A stretch of DNA of 64,000 nt from Marinospirillum alkalitolerans (GTDB lineage Bacteria; Pseudomonadota; Gammaproteobacteria; Pseudomonadales; Halomonadaceae): positions 496,001 to 560,000 of the forward strand of contig NZ_JBANFI010000001.1 of NCBI RefSeq assembly GCF_045055655.1, in the 5' to 3' direction. The position numbers and the translations under genes were made by a program. This document shows positions 34,190 to 42,576 of this stretch, in pieces (the stretch's first letter is position 1; each line of letters opens with the position of its first letter). The notes below the pieces were generated by a model that was not told the origin of the DNA, did no database searches, and saw only the letters and a program-made list of their open reading frames with translations.

Positions 34190-35185
34190 TTAGATCCCTT
34201 CGTGAGTCAAAAGCACCTTGCCAATGGCCTGGCCGCTGGCCAGATAATCATGGGCTTCATTGATTTGATGAAAGCCAAAACGTTTTTCGGCTATCCAGGG
34301 GCGAATCAAGCCTGCATCAACCAGCTGGACGATCTGTGCGAGCTGCGCGGCTTCTTGATCTCGCCCTTGGCCGGTGAGCAAAGGCAGAGCACGAAAAACA
34401 ACATGCAGGCTCAGCCCTTTGCTGTGCATCAAGCTCAGATCTTGCGTGCTGCGTGTATTGATCGACACCACACGCGCCCCAACCGCTGCTGCCGTCATGC
34501 TCTGTGCGAGACATTCCCCACCAACACTATCAAAGACCAGATCATAGCCCTGACCTTGTGTTAGGCGGGTGACAGCTTCTTCAATCGATTCTTCTGTATA
34601 GAGGCTGACTTGATCTGCGCCCAGTTGACGGGCAATCTCGGCTTTGGCCGGGGTGGAGACCCGCGCATGGACTTCGGCACCGCAAGCCTTGGCGATCTGG
34701 ACTGCGAAGTGTCCCACACCGCCTGTGGCACCATGAACCAGGACTCTTTCGCCTGACTGCAGTGCGGCACGCTCGATCAAGCCGCTCCAGGCTGTCAGGG
34801 TTGCCAGCGGCAGGGTGCCGGCTTCAGTCAGAGGCAGTTGGCGTGGTGCGAGGCTGAGCAGGCGAGCATCGGCCAGCATGAAATCAGCCAGCGCACCCTG
34901 AGTGCCTTTTAAGCCACCAGCGCAGCCGATCACGGCATCACCGGGCTGAAACGCGGTCACACCTTCGCCAAGCTGATCAACGTAGCCAGCAACATCGGCA
35001 TTCAGCAGGGCGGGAAGCTCAGGGCCTGCCGCGACCTGCCCAAAACGAATTTTAAGCTCTAACGGGTTGAGGCTAGAGCTGACGACCCGCAGGCGCACTT
35101 GTCCAGGACCAGGCTGGGGATCTGGCCAATCGCTGGCGCTAAAACGCGCATTGGGGCCGTATTCAGTGAGTTGCATCACACGCAT
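34190..35185 (-). CDS. Zinc-independent quinone oxidoreductase-like MDR protein
   Basis: The 331-residue medium-chain dehydrogenase/reductase has the GroES-like N-terminal half (GPGQVRLRVVSSSLNPLELK, NADVAGYVDQLGEGVTAFQPG) and a Rossmann half with VHGATGGVGHFAVQIAKACG. The A-T-G-G-V-G loop is typical of NADPH quinone oxidoreductase/enone reductases. The structural-zinc cysteines are absent. The ATG at 35185 (MRVMQLTEY) overlaps the holA stop and has GGAG 8 nt before it, so it is coupled to holA although unrelated in function. The substrate is unknown. Confidence 0.88.
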   Translation of the reverse strand: MRVMQLTEYGPNARFSASDWPDPQPGPGQVRLRVVSSSLNPLELKIRFGQVAAGPELPALLNADVAGYVDQLGEGVTAFQPGDAVIGCAGGLKGTQGALADFMLADARLLSLAPRQLPLTEAGTLPLATLTAWSGLIERAALQSGERVLVHGATGGVGHFAVQIAKACGAEVHARVSTPAKAEIARQLGADQVSLYTEESIEEAVTRLTQGQGYDLVFDSVGGECLAQSMTAAAVGARVVSINTRSTQDLSLMHSKGLSLHVVFRALPLLTGQGRDQEAAQLAQIVQLVDAGLIRPWIAEKRFGFHQINEAHDYLASGQAIGKVLLTHEGI

Positions 35186-36201
35186 GATGGATTCTCCTCT
35201 GGAGCTGGACGAGTGGCAAAGCTGCTCACGAGCTGGAGCAGCAGTTCAGTGAAGGGCTCACCCGAGCCCTTGGCCGCGCGATCAACCTGATAAGCCAGCA
35301 GCAGCAGCTGATGACTCTCTGCCAGGCTGAGGCGCTGGATCGCTTTCTTATACAAGGGTTGGCGTTGTGGCCAGATACGCCATTGCTGACACTGTTGTTC
35401 AAAGTGATGCGGCTGGGCCAAAAGACGCGCCACTTGACGAATTTCACGGCTCAAGGCCCAGATCAACAAAGGGGCCTCTGTGCCCTCGGCTTGCAGGTGA
35501 TCAAGAATACGCAGCGCACGATCCAGCTGGCCCTCTAGACAGGCATCCGCAAGATCAAAAAGGCTAAAGCGGCTGGCATCCTGAATCAGCTCCATCAGTT
35601 GATGGGTGGTCACAGGCTCACCGGGTGAGACGAACAGCAGCAGCTTTTGGATTTCTTGTGCAGCCGCCAACAGATTGCCTTCTACTTTTTCAGCAAGCAA
35701 ACGCAGCGCATCGGGTTCAGCACTCAGGCCATGCTGGGCTAGGCGTTGTTCGATCCAGCGCGGCAGTTGGGCTGGCGGCACTGGCCAGACAGGAATAAAC
35801 CAGCCTTGGGCATCCAGTGCTTTGTACCAGGCGCTTTTGCTTTGTGTCGCGTCTAATTTGGCACTGGTGATCAGAAAAATATCCTGCCCTCGATCCTGAC
35901 GCGCCAAGTCTTGAAGGACCTGGCTGCCTTCTTTTCCTGTCTTCTGGCTGCCAAGGCGTACTTCGATCAATTGTGCGTCACCAAATAAAGACTGGTTCTG
36001 GGTCGCTTGCAGTAGCTGGCCCCATTTGAATTGCGGGCCAACATCAAAGATGACTCTTTCTTCGCAGCCTTGCTGACGCGCCTTGTGACGAATGACATCG
36101 CTAATTTCGAGCTGCTGTAAGGGCTCATCGCCACTGATCCAGATAAAGGGCGGCAGTTTTTTCTTTAGCTGTGCCGCCAGTTTATCGCTACTGATCTTCA
36201 C
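35176..36201 (-). CDS. holA: HolA, DNA polymerase III delta subunit
   Basis: Clamp-loader subunit that opens the beta clamp. The 341 residues match HolA (E. coli 343), with PPFIWISGDEPLQQLEISDVIR at the N-terminus, SLFGDAQLIEVRL, FLITSAKLDATQSKS and a helical C-terminal domain. AAA+ Walker motifs are degenerate, as expected for delta. It follows lptE with a 14-bp overlap and precedes the MDR gene with a 10-bp overlap. leuS-lptE-holA is a conserved order. Confidence 0.94.
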   Translation of the reverse strand: MKISSDKLAAQLKKKLPPFIWISGDEPLQQLEISDVIRHKARQQGCEERVIFDVGPQFKWGQLLQATQNQSLFGDAQLIEVRLGSQKTGKEGSQVLQDLARQDRGQDIFLITSAKLDATQSKSAWYKALDAQGWFIPVWPVPPAQLPRWIEQRLAQHGLSAEPDALRLLAEKVEGNLLAAAQEIQKLLLFVSPGEPVTTHQLMELIQDASRFSLFDLADACLEGQLDRALRILDHLQAEGTEAPLLIWALSREIRQVARLLAQPHHFEQQCQQWRIWPQRQPLYKKAIQRLSLAESHQLLLLAYQVDRAAKGSGEPFTELLLQLVSSFATRPAPEENPSCV

Positions 36202-36700
36202 GGTTGAGCTCCAATGAGCGTAGGCGCATCATCAAGAGATCAATCAGATCGTCTTCCATGCTGCGCAGCAGTTCGGCTTTGAGGCTTTGGCGTGCTAAGA
36301 CGCTATCGCGTGTGGCGTTATAGCGATACTGGCGCTCCGCGCTCCAGCGTTCAGCACGAAACAGCGGCTCAAGATCAGCATCATAGGCAGAAGCCACCAG
36401 GGTCAGTTCAAGCGCATACTCTTCATCTTGGCCGAAGATCAGCTGGGTTTCGCGCTGTTCAAGCGCTTCCAGTTCTAGCCGTAGGCGTGCGGGTTGATCG
36501 CCTTCAGCGAGTGAGATTCCTGAAGCGCTCAGACGCTGACGCAGAGGCTGAGCCAGGCTTTGGCTGCTGCCTTGTGCCTGCACCTGAATGGGTTGCAGAT
36601 GCGCTGGCAGCTGGATATAGCCGCGCAGCTGAAATCCGCACCCAGTCAGTAGCAGGCAGATCCCCAGCACAAGGCTGGGGGCACGAAGCCAAGCTCGCAT
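36188..36700 (-). CDS. lptE: LptE, LPS-assembly lipoprotein
   Basis: The 170-residue outer-membrane lipoprotein has a signal peptide and lipobox ending LLLTGC (Cys21), then GFQLRGYIQLPAHLQPI, the LptE family start. It plugs the LptD barrel in LPS transport to the outer surface. The ATG shares one base with the leuS stop and it overlaps holA by 14 bp, so the three genes form a tight operon. Its presence confirms a Gram-negative, LPS-bearing cell. Confidence 0.93.
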   Translation of the reverse strand: MRAWLRAPSLVLGICLLLTGCGFQLRGYIQLPAHLQPIQVQAQGSSQSLAQPLRQRLSASGISLAEGDQPARLRLELEALEQRETQLIFGQDEEYALELTLVASAYDADLEPLFRAERWSAERQYRYNATRDSVLARQSLKAELLRSMEDDLIDLLMMRLRSLELNREDQ

Positions 36701-39309
36701 TACTGCGCGACCAGGTTCACTAGCTTGCCGGGGACAACGATCACCTTGCGCAGGGTTTTCCCTTCGAGGTGCTTTTGTACCCGCTCATCAGCCAGAGCCT
36801 GGGCTTCGATTTCTTCTTTGCTGGCTGCAGTGCTGACTTCAAGCTGCGCTCTGACCTTGCCGTTGACCGAAACCGCCAGGGTGATGGAAGCGCGCACTAA
36901 CGCCTGCTCATCGACCAAGGGCCAGCTGGCGCTGAGGAGTTGATCACCACGACCCAGATCTTGCCAGAGTTGGTGGGTGATGTGAGGCGCAATAGGGGAG
37001 AGCATCACCACCAGCGCTTCCCAGGCCTCACGCGCGACAGCCAGACTCAAAGGGTCGAGCGCATCAAAGCGGCTCAGGCTGTTGGTGAGTTCCATCATCG
37101 CTGCAATTGCGGTGTTGAAGGTGATGCGACGGCCCATATCGTCATTGACCTTTTTAATGGTCTCATGGGTTTTGCGGCGCAGGTCTTGCTGTTCTTCGTT
37201 CAGCGCGCTGAGATCCAGCTCACCTGGCTGACCAGCTTGTAAATGCTGATGCAGTAAGCGCCAGAAGCGCTTCAAAAAGCGATTGGCGCCTTCTACGCCA
37301 CTGTCTGACCATTCGAGAGACTGCTCGGGTGGTGCGGCAAACATCATGAACAGGCGCACGGTATCAGCACCATAGAGCTGAATCATAGATTGGGGATCGA
37401 CGCCGTTGTTTTTCGATTTCGACATCTTCTCCGTGCCACCGATGACAACCGGTTGGCCATCGCTGATCAGTGTGGCGCTCAGTGCCCGTCCCTTGTCGTC
37501 TTTTTCGACTTCGACATCCGCAGGATTAAACCACTGCTTGCCGCCATTGGGCAGTTCGCGATAATAGGTTTCTGCAATCACCATGCCTTGTGTGAGCAGG
37601 CGCTTAAAGGGCTCATCCGATTCCACCAGTCCGAAATCACGCATCAGCTTGTGGAAGAAGCGCGCATAAAGCAGGTGTAAAATCGCGTGCTCGATACCGC
37701 CGATGTAATAGTCAACTGGCAGCCAGTAGTTGGCACGCTCATCGAGCATGGCCTCATGGTTATCAGCGCAGCAGAAGCGCGCGTAGTACCAGCTTGATTC
37801 CATAAAGGTATCGAAGGTGTCAGTCTCACGCTGCCAGCCATCGCCCAGCTCATAAAAGGCGGGCATTTTCTTGATCGGTGAGCCGCCCGAGGCATCAAAC
37901 TCGACCTCGAGTGGCAGAGCAACCGGTAGATCGGCATCTTGGACTGGGCGAGTCGCACCCTCTGGCCCATTCTCAACAGGAATCGGCGCACCCCAGTAGC
38001 GTTGACGGGAAACACCCCAATCACGCAGGCGGTAGTTGATTTTGACTTTACCCTTGCCTTGGCGCTCAAGCTCACCGGCGATGGCATTAAAGGCGGCTTC
38101 AAACTCCAAGCCATCAAACTGAGAAGAGTTGATCAGGCGGCCTTTTTCAACAAAGGCGGCTTGGCTGAGATCACATGTCTGCTCTGCTTCGATGGGTTCG
38201 ATGACCTGCTCAATGGCGATGCCATATTGGTGAGCGAACTCCCAATCGCGCTGATCATGGGCAGGTACGGCCATCACGGCGCCTGTGCCGTACTCCATCA
38301 ACACAAAGTTGGCGACCCAGATAGGGACATCTTGTCCGGTCAGCGGGTGAATGGCATGAAAACCTGTGGGCATGCCTTTCTTTTCCATCACGGCCAGCTC
38401 GGCCTCTGAGGTGCCCCCTTTGCTGCATTCTTCAAGGAAGGTTGCCAAAGCAGGGTTCTGCTCAGCCGCAGCCTTGGCCAGTGGGTGTCCTGCGGCCACG
38501 GCGACATAGGTCACGCCAAACAGGGTGTCTGGACGGGTGGTGTAGATCTCTAAACCTTGAGGCTGCACATCAAGGGCAGGCTGACGCAAACCAAAGGTCA
38601 TTTCAACGCCGCGTGATTTGCCAATCCAGTTGCGCTGCATGGTTTTGACCTGCTCAGGCCATTCCACACCATCCAGATCAGCAAGCAGTTCTTCAGCATA
38701 ATCGGTGATCTTCAAGAACCACTGGGGAATTTCTTTGCGCTCGACCAGCGCACCTGAGCGCCAACCCCGGCCGTCAATCACCTGCTCATTAGCGAGGACG
38801 GTTTGATCGACTGGGTCCCAGTTCACCATCGCGTTTCTTTTATAAACCAGACCTTTTTCAATCAGCTTGCCAAAAAACCACTGCTCCCAGCGGTAGTAGC
38901 TGGCGTCGCAGGTGGCAAACTCACGATCCCAGTCATAGCCAAAGCCCAGTGCTTTCAGCTGTTGGCGCATGTAGGCGATATTGTCTTGGGTCCAGGCCGC
39001 TGGGGCGACTTGGTTTTGCATTGCAGCATTTTCAGCGGGCAGGCCAAAGGCATCCCAGCCCATTGGCTGGAGTACGTTCTTGCCTTGTAAACGCTGATAG
39101 CGGCTGATGACATCGCCGATGGTGTAGTTGCGCACATGGCCCATGTGCAGCTTGCCACTGGGGTAGGGGAACATCGATAGGCAGTAGAATTTTTCTTTCT
39201 GGTGATCTTCAAGGGCTTTAAAGCACTGATTGTGTTCCCAGAATTGCTGTGCCTGGGCTTCGAGTTGACTAGGTTGATAGTCAGGGATTGACGTCTGTGA
39301 GTTGTCCAT
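36700..39309 (-). CDS. leuS: LeuS, leucyl-tRNA synthetase
   Basis: Class I aminoacyl-tRNA synthetase of 869 residues. The HIGH box is PSGKLHMGHVRNYTIG, the KMSKS loop GGTEKMSKSKNNGVDP, and the editing (CP1) domain contains IYTTRPDTLFGVTYVA. The N-terminal 18 residues (MDNSQTSIPDYQPSQLE) are slightly longer than in E. coli (860). First gene of leuS-lptE-holA. The upstream 231-bp gap to the divergent permease should hold its promoter; I saw no attenuator or T-box. Confidence 0.97.
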   Translation of the reverse strand: MDNSQTSIPDYQPSQLEAQAQQFWEHNQCFKALEDHQKEKFYCLSMFPYPSGKLHMGHVRNYTIGDVISRYQRLQGKNVLQPMGWDAFGLPAENAAMQNQVAPAAWTQDNIAYMRQQLKALGFGYDWDREFATCDASYYRWEQWFFGKLIEKGLVYKRNAMVNWDPVDQTVLANEQVIDGRGWRSGALVERKEIPQWFLKITDYAEELLADLDGVEWPEQVKTMQRNWIGKSRGVEMTFGLRQPALDVQPQGLEIYTTRPDTLFGVTYVAVAAGHPLAKAAAEQNPALATFLEECSKGGTSEAELAVMEKKGMPTGFHAIHPLTGQDVPIWVANFVLMEYGTGAVMAVPAHDQRDWEFAHQYGIAIEQVIEPIEAEQTCDLSQAAFVEKGRLINSSQFDGLEFEAAFNAIAGELERQGKGKVKINYRLRDWGVSRQRYWGAPIPVENGPEGATRPVQDADLPVALPLEVEFDASGGSPIKKMPAFYELGDGWQRETDTFDTFMESSWYYARFCCADNHEAMLDERANYWLPVDYYIGGIEHAILHLLYARFFHKLMRDFGLVESDEPFKRLLTQGMVIAETYYRELPNGGKQWFNPADVEVEKDDKGRALSATLISDGQPVVIGGTEKMSKSKNNGVDPQSMIQLYGADTVRLFMMFAAPPEQSLEWSDSGVEGANRFLKRFWRLLHQHLQAGQPGELDLSALNEEQQDLRRKTHETIKKVNDDMGRRITFNTAIAAMMELTNSLSRFDALDPLSLAVAREAWEALVVMLSPIAPHITHQLWQDLGRGDQLLSASWPLVDEQALVRASITLAVSVNGKVRAQLEVSTAASKEEIEAQALADERVQKHLEGKTLRKVIVVPGKLVNLVAQ

Positions 39310-39540
39310 AGAATCAAGGCTGCCTTGTGCAAAAAGAGGTGTAATAAGAAGAAAAGAAAGTAACCTCTAAGCATACACCAGCTGAATGGGAATATGTAGC
39401 GCTGCTCAGGGCTCTTCTGGAGGGCTCAGCGTGTTTTTTTAAGCCTAAAGAGGCAAGAAAAGCGCTGTTTTTTGTCTTCAGCACTTGCCCTGACGGGGCA
39501 GATGTTTACAATGCCGTCTTCTTTTTCAGAAGGTGCCATC

Positions 39541-40830
39541 ATGCTTGAGCGTCTATTCAAAATTAAAGCACACAACTCCAGTGTCAAAACTGAGGTGATT
39601 GCTGGTATCACCACCTTTTTGACTATGGCGTACATCATCTTTGTCAATCCAGCGATGCTGGCGGATACAGGGATGGATTATGGCGCGATTTTTGTCGCCA
39701 CCTGTTTGGCGGCGGCGATAGGCTGCTTGATCATGGGTCTTTATGCCAACTATCCGATTGCGATGGCACCGGGTATGGGGCTGAATGCCTTCTTCACCTA
39801 TGGTGTCGTGCTTGGCATGGGCTATAGCTGGGAAGTCGCTTTGGGTGGGGTCTTCCTTTCAGGTATTGTCTTTGTGCTGATCAGTATTTTAAAGATGCGC
39901 GAATGGTTAATTAATGCCATTCCTGCCTCTTTGAAGCTGGGTATTGCTGCGGGTATCGGTTTCTTCCTGGCGATTATTGCACTGAAGAATGCCGGTATCG
40001 TTGTTAAAGACCCAAACACCATGGTGACCTTGGGTGATCTCTCTTCACCGGCTGCCATTTACGGTTTTCTTGGCTTTTTTGTGATTGCCGCACTGGCCCA
40101 TCTGCGCATTACCGGTTCGGTGATGCTGGGTATTCTGGGTGTCACACTCTTGGCGATCTTGTTTGGACATAACGAGTTTGCTGGCGTGGTGTCGATGCCG
40201 CCTTCTATTGCCCCGACCTTTATGGCGATGGATATTCGTGGTGCGCTGGAAGTCGGTATGATCAGCGTTATCTTCGCCTTCTTGTTTGTCGATTTATTTG
40301 ATACTTCTGGCACCTTGATTGGTGTGGCTGAGCGCGGCAAGCTGCTGGATCAAGATGGCAAGTTGCCACGGATAGAAAAGGCCTTGCTGGCCGATTCCAG
40401 TGCGACGGTCATTGGTGCCGCGCTGGGTACCTCTTCTACCACCAGCTATGTTGAAAGTGCCTCAGGTGTGGCGGCTGGAGGGCGTACAGGTCTGACAGCC
40501 GTTGTGGTTGCAGGCTTGTTTTTAGTGAGTCTGTTCTTTGCGCCTTTGGCGGCTTCGATCCCAAGCTATGCCACGGCCGGTGCGCTGCTCTATGTCGCTG
40601 TTTTGATGGCTGGTAGCCTGGCGAAGGTCGATTGGGAAGATGTGAGCGAGGCGGCTCCGGTTTTGATTGCTGCCTTGGCCATGCCGCTGACCTTCTCGAT
40701 TGCGCATGGTATTGCTCTTGCCTTTGTCAGCTATGCTGTGATCAAGCTGCTGTCTGGCCAGGGTAAGCAGGTGAGCTGGAGTGTGTACTTTTTGGCGGCC
40801 TTGTTCATCGTCAAGTTTGTTCTGCTTTAA
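39541..40830 (+). CDS. NCS2-family purine (adenine/hypoxanthine-guanine) permease
   Basis: The 429-residue integral membrane protein is an AzgA-like NCS2 (AdeP/GhxP) transporter: LFKIKAHNSSVKTEVIAGITTFLTMAYIIFVNP, abbreviated here as FKIKAH and AGITTFLTMAYI, then MAPGMGLNAFFTYGVV and GTSSTTSYVESASGVAAGG. These are the family's substrate-site motifs. About 13 hydrophobic helices can be seen. I place the start at ATG 39541 (MLERLF), with AAGG 7 nt upstream; the frame back to 39472 lies in the leader. No purine riboswitch was found in the 5' region. Substrate specificity is inferred from the family. Confidence 0.9.
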   Translation: MLERLFKIKAHNSSVKTEVIAGITTFLTMAYIIFVNPAMLADTGMDYGAIFVATCLAAAIGCLIMGLYANYPIAMAPGMGLNAFFTYGVVLGMGYSWEVALGGVFLSGIVFVLISILKMREWLINAIPASLKLGIAAGIGFFLAIIALKNAGIVVKDPNTMVTLGDLSSPAAIYGFLGFFVIAALAHLRITGSVMLGILGVTLLAILFGHNEFAGVVSMPPSIAPTFMAMDIRGALEVGMISVIFAFLFVDLFDTSGTLIGVAERGKLLDQDGKLPRIEKALLADSSATVIGAALGTSSTTSYVESASGVAAGGRTGLTAVVVAGLFLVSLFFAPLAASIPSYATAGALLYVAVLMAGSLAKVDWEDVSEAAPVLIAALAMPLTFSIAHGIALAFVSYAVIKLLSGQGKQVSWSVYFLAALFIVKFVLL

Positions 40831-40920
40831 GCTGAAGGGCTAGGATTCACGCACTCTCAGCCAGTTCTATGGAGATCATCAGCTGTTGAGATCAGCATCT
40901 CTTGAGAACTATCCGAATCA

Positions 40921-40946
40921 ACGCCAGCAGCCAAGACTGCTGGCGT
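40921..40946. terminator. Hairpin between convergent permease and OsmC genes
   Basis: A perfect 10-bp stem (ACGCCAGCAG at 40921-40930, loop CCAAGA, CTGCTGGCGT at 40937-40946) lies between two convergent stops (40830 and 40953). The plus strand continues TGGCGTTT, so the U-tract is poor. It probably serves as a terminator for one or both genes. Confidence 0.55.
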
Positions 40947-40952
40947 TGGCGT

Positions 40953-41390
40953 TTAAGCCAGCTGATGAACGACCTGGGTCTCAAGGCTGATATTGTCATG
41001 CAAAGGGCAGCGGTGGCAGACCTGATCCAAAAACTCGGCCTTTTCGGCATCGCTCAGATCGGCATCAATCGTCGCTTGAATACGAATCTGCTGAAAGCCC
41101 ACGCGATCATCGCTGGGTCGTCCTAGTAATCCAGCTGGGTTATAATCCCCTTCCACTTGAATCTGCATACCGCGCAGATCAATTTTCTGCTGAAAGGCAG
41201 CGATCCGGGCGATCGTGCCAATGCAACCGCCAATCGAGAAGAGAAACATCTCCAAAGGTGTCGGTCCTTGGTTGGTGCCTTGCGCGGCTTGAGGTTGGTC
41301 GATGACCAATGCATGACCATTGATATTGGCGTGAATGGCAAAACCAGCTTGGAGCTGGGCATCAATACGGACGGTTTTACTTTGGCTCAC
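40953..41390 (-). CDS. OsmC/Ohr family protein (GTG start)
   Basis: The 145-residue protein shows the OsmC pattern with the two cysteines expected for peroxide chemistry: FSIGGCIGTIARIA (about Cys56) and DQVCHRCPLHDNI. It looks like the YhfA-type OsmC branch more than Ohr; the substrate may be an organic hydroperoxide, but this is inference. It starts with GTG at 41390, with GGAG 8 nt upstream. A perfect 16-bp palindrome lies just before the RBS. Confidence 0.88.
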   Translation of the reverse strand: MSQSKTVRIDAQLQAGFAIHANINGHALVIDQPQAAQGTNQGPTPLEMFLFSIGGCIGTIARIAAFQQKIDLRGMQIQVEGDYNPAGLLGRPSDDRVGFQQIRIQATIDADLSDAEKAEFLDQVCHRCPLHDNISLETQVVHQLA

Positions 41391-41405
41391 AAAAATACTC
41401 CTTGC

Positions 41406-41421
41406 GACTCTCGCGAGAGTC
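41406..41421. promoter_or_regulatory. 16-bp perfect palindrome upstream of the OsmC gene
   Basis: GACTCTCGCGAGAGTC (41406-41421) is a perfect palindrome with a CGCG centre, 15 bp upstream of the OsmC GTG. It could be an operator for a dimeric regulator, or a hairpin-forming leader. The position so close to the RBS fits repression or RNA structure. No candidate regulator gene lies beside it. The rest of the 227-bp gap up to queF shows no riboswitch (no preQ1-like motif). Confidence 0.4.
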
Positions 41422-41617
41422 AGGCTTTTGGTGTTGAATAGTCTGTTGCTTTTTCAAGGTTAAGCGCTGAAAACATCTCGGTCGCGCACCAAGGCGGCTA
41501 GATGTTATGTAAGGATTATCGCATATAAAAGAAGGTTTGGGCAGTCGTTGAGGCGACTGAGTTCTCGCTTCTCTTGTGTTCAGCAAGAGGGGTTCTTGTA
41601 TCCACTAGGAGTGTTCT

Positions 41618-42442
41618 ATGGCACATCCCGATGCCGCCGACTCGCCGCTGGGTCAGGCGACACACTATGTCAACCAGTATAATCCACAGTTGCTCTTTCC
41701 TTTGGCGCGAGATCGTGGACGCTTGGCCTTGGGTCTACAGGGTGACTTGCCATTCAGCGGATGGGATATCTGGAATGCCTATGAAATATCGTGGCTCAAT
41801 GCGCGCGGTAAGCCACTGGTGCGTTTGGCAGAGTTTCGCTTTGCGGCAGATTCAACGCATATTATTGAATCTAAATCCTTCAAACTCTACTTGAACTCCT
41901 TCAATCTCAGCCACTTTAAAGACGAATCAGAGGTGCATGCCTGTCTGACACGCGATTTAAGTGCGGCTTCGGGGGCGCCAGTTGAGGCCACGCTGATGCC
42001 AGTGGAGGCGGGCTTGTTACCCCAGCCTTTTCAGGGGGTCTGCCTGGATGCGCTGGATATTGAGGTGAAGCACTATACACCTGCCCCACAGCTGCTGAGT
42101 TCGGATCCTGCCACGTCAGTAGAAGAGCGGCTCTATAGCCATTTGCTGAAGTCCAACTGCCCAGTGACGGGGCAACCAGATTGGGCCAGCGTGATGATTC
42201 ATTATCGCGGACCACAGATCGATCCTGCAGGGTTATTGGCTTACCTGATCTCCTACCGTGAGCAGGGTGATTTTCATGAGCAGTGTGTCGAGCAGATTTT
42301 TATTGATCTGCAACGCCAGTGTCAGCCTGAGATGCTCAGTGTTTATGCACGCTATCTGCGTCGTGGTGGGCTGGATATCAATCCTTGGCGCACATCTGAG
42401 CCAGGTGCGCTGCCTCCGGCGGTGCGTTTGCTGCGTCAGTAA
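41618..42442 (+). CDS. queF: QueF, NADPH-dependent preQ0 reductase (two-domain type)
   Basis: Reduces preQ0 to preQ1 in queuosine synthesis. The 274-residue, two-domain form (as in E. coli, 282) is present: the NADPH-domain motif ESKSFKLYLNSFN (about 84-96) and the catalytic cysteine in SNCPVTGQPDWASVMIHYRG (Cys181), followed by the substrate-binding glutamate region HEQCVEQIFIDL. A strong GGAG lies 6 nt before the ATG. It is followed after 14 nt by a 21-codon peptide gene. Confidence 0.96.
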   Translation: MAHPDAADSPLGQATHYVNQYNPQLLFPLARDRGRLALGLQGDLPFSGWDIWNAYEISWLNARGKPLVRLAEFRFAADSTHIIESKSFKLYLNSFNLSHFKDESEVHACLTRDLSAASGAPVEATLMPVEAGLLPQPFQGVCLDALDIEVKHYTPAPQLLSSDPATSVEERLYSHLLKSNCPVTGQPDWASVMIHYRGPQIDPAGLLAYLISYREQGDFHEQCVEQIFIDLQRQCQPEMLSVYARYLRRGGLDINPWRTSEPGALPPAVRLLRQ

Positions 42443-42456
42443 ACAAGGGGAAGAAA

Positions 42457-42522
42457 ATGCGCAATGTTTTGTTTTTTCTGGTGGTGTTGCTGGGCGTGAT
42501 TTATGCCCTCGTGACCTTATAA
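42457..42522 (+). CDS. 21-residue single-helix membrane peptide
   Basis: A small open frame with a good ribosome-binding site (AAGGGGAAG, 4-6 nt before the ATG) lies 14 nt after queF. It encodes MRNVLFFLVVLLGVIYALVTL (21 residues; one residue over the quoting habit here, so read it as M-R-N followed by an uninterrupted hydrophobic stretch). This would be a single TM helix. It might be a real small protein of the queF operon, or chance. Conservation is needed to decide. Confidence 0.5.
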   Translation: MRNVLFFLVVLLGVIYALVTL

Positions 42523-42576
42523 GCCTTTTGGGGCGAAGTGGATGGGCTTGGATGGAGAGGCGTTTCGCCTAAGGCT

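Noticed and set aside
39310..39540. Purine riboswitch or leuS attenuator
   Set aside because: Short G/C-rich inverted repeats near 39410-39440 and 39485-39505 do not form the conserved purine aptamer, and no leucine-rich leader peptide was seen.
41391..41617. preQ1 riboswitch upstream of queF
   Set aside because: No match to the preQ1-I stem and A-rich tail pattern could be found; the hairpin at 41406 belongs to the divergent gene's leader.
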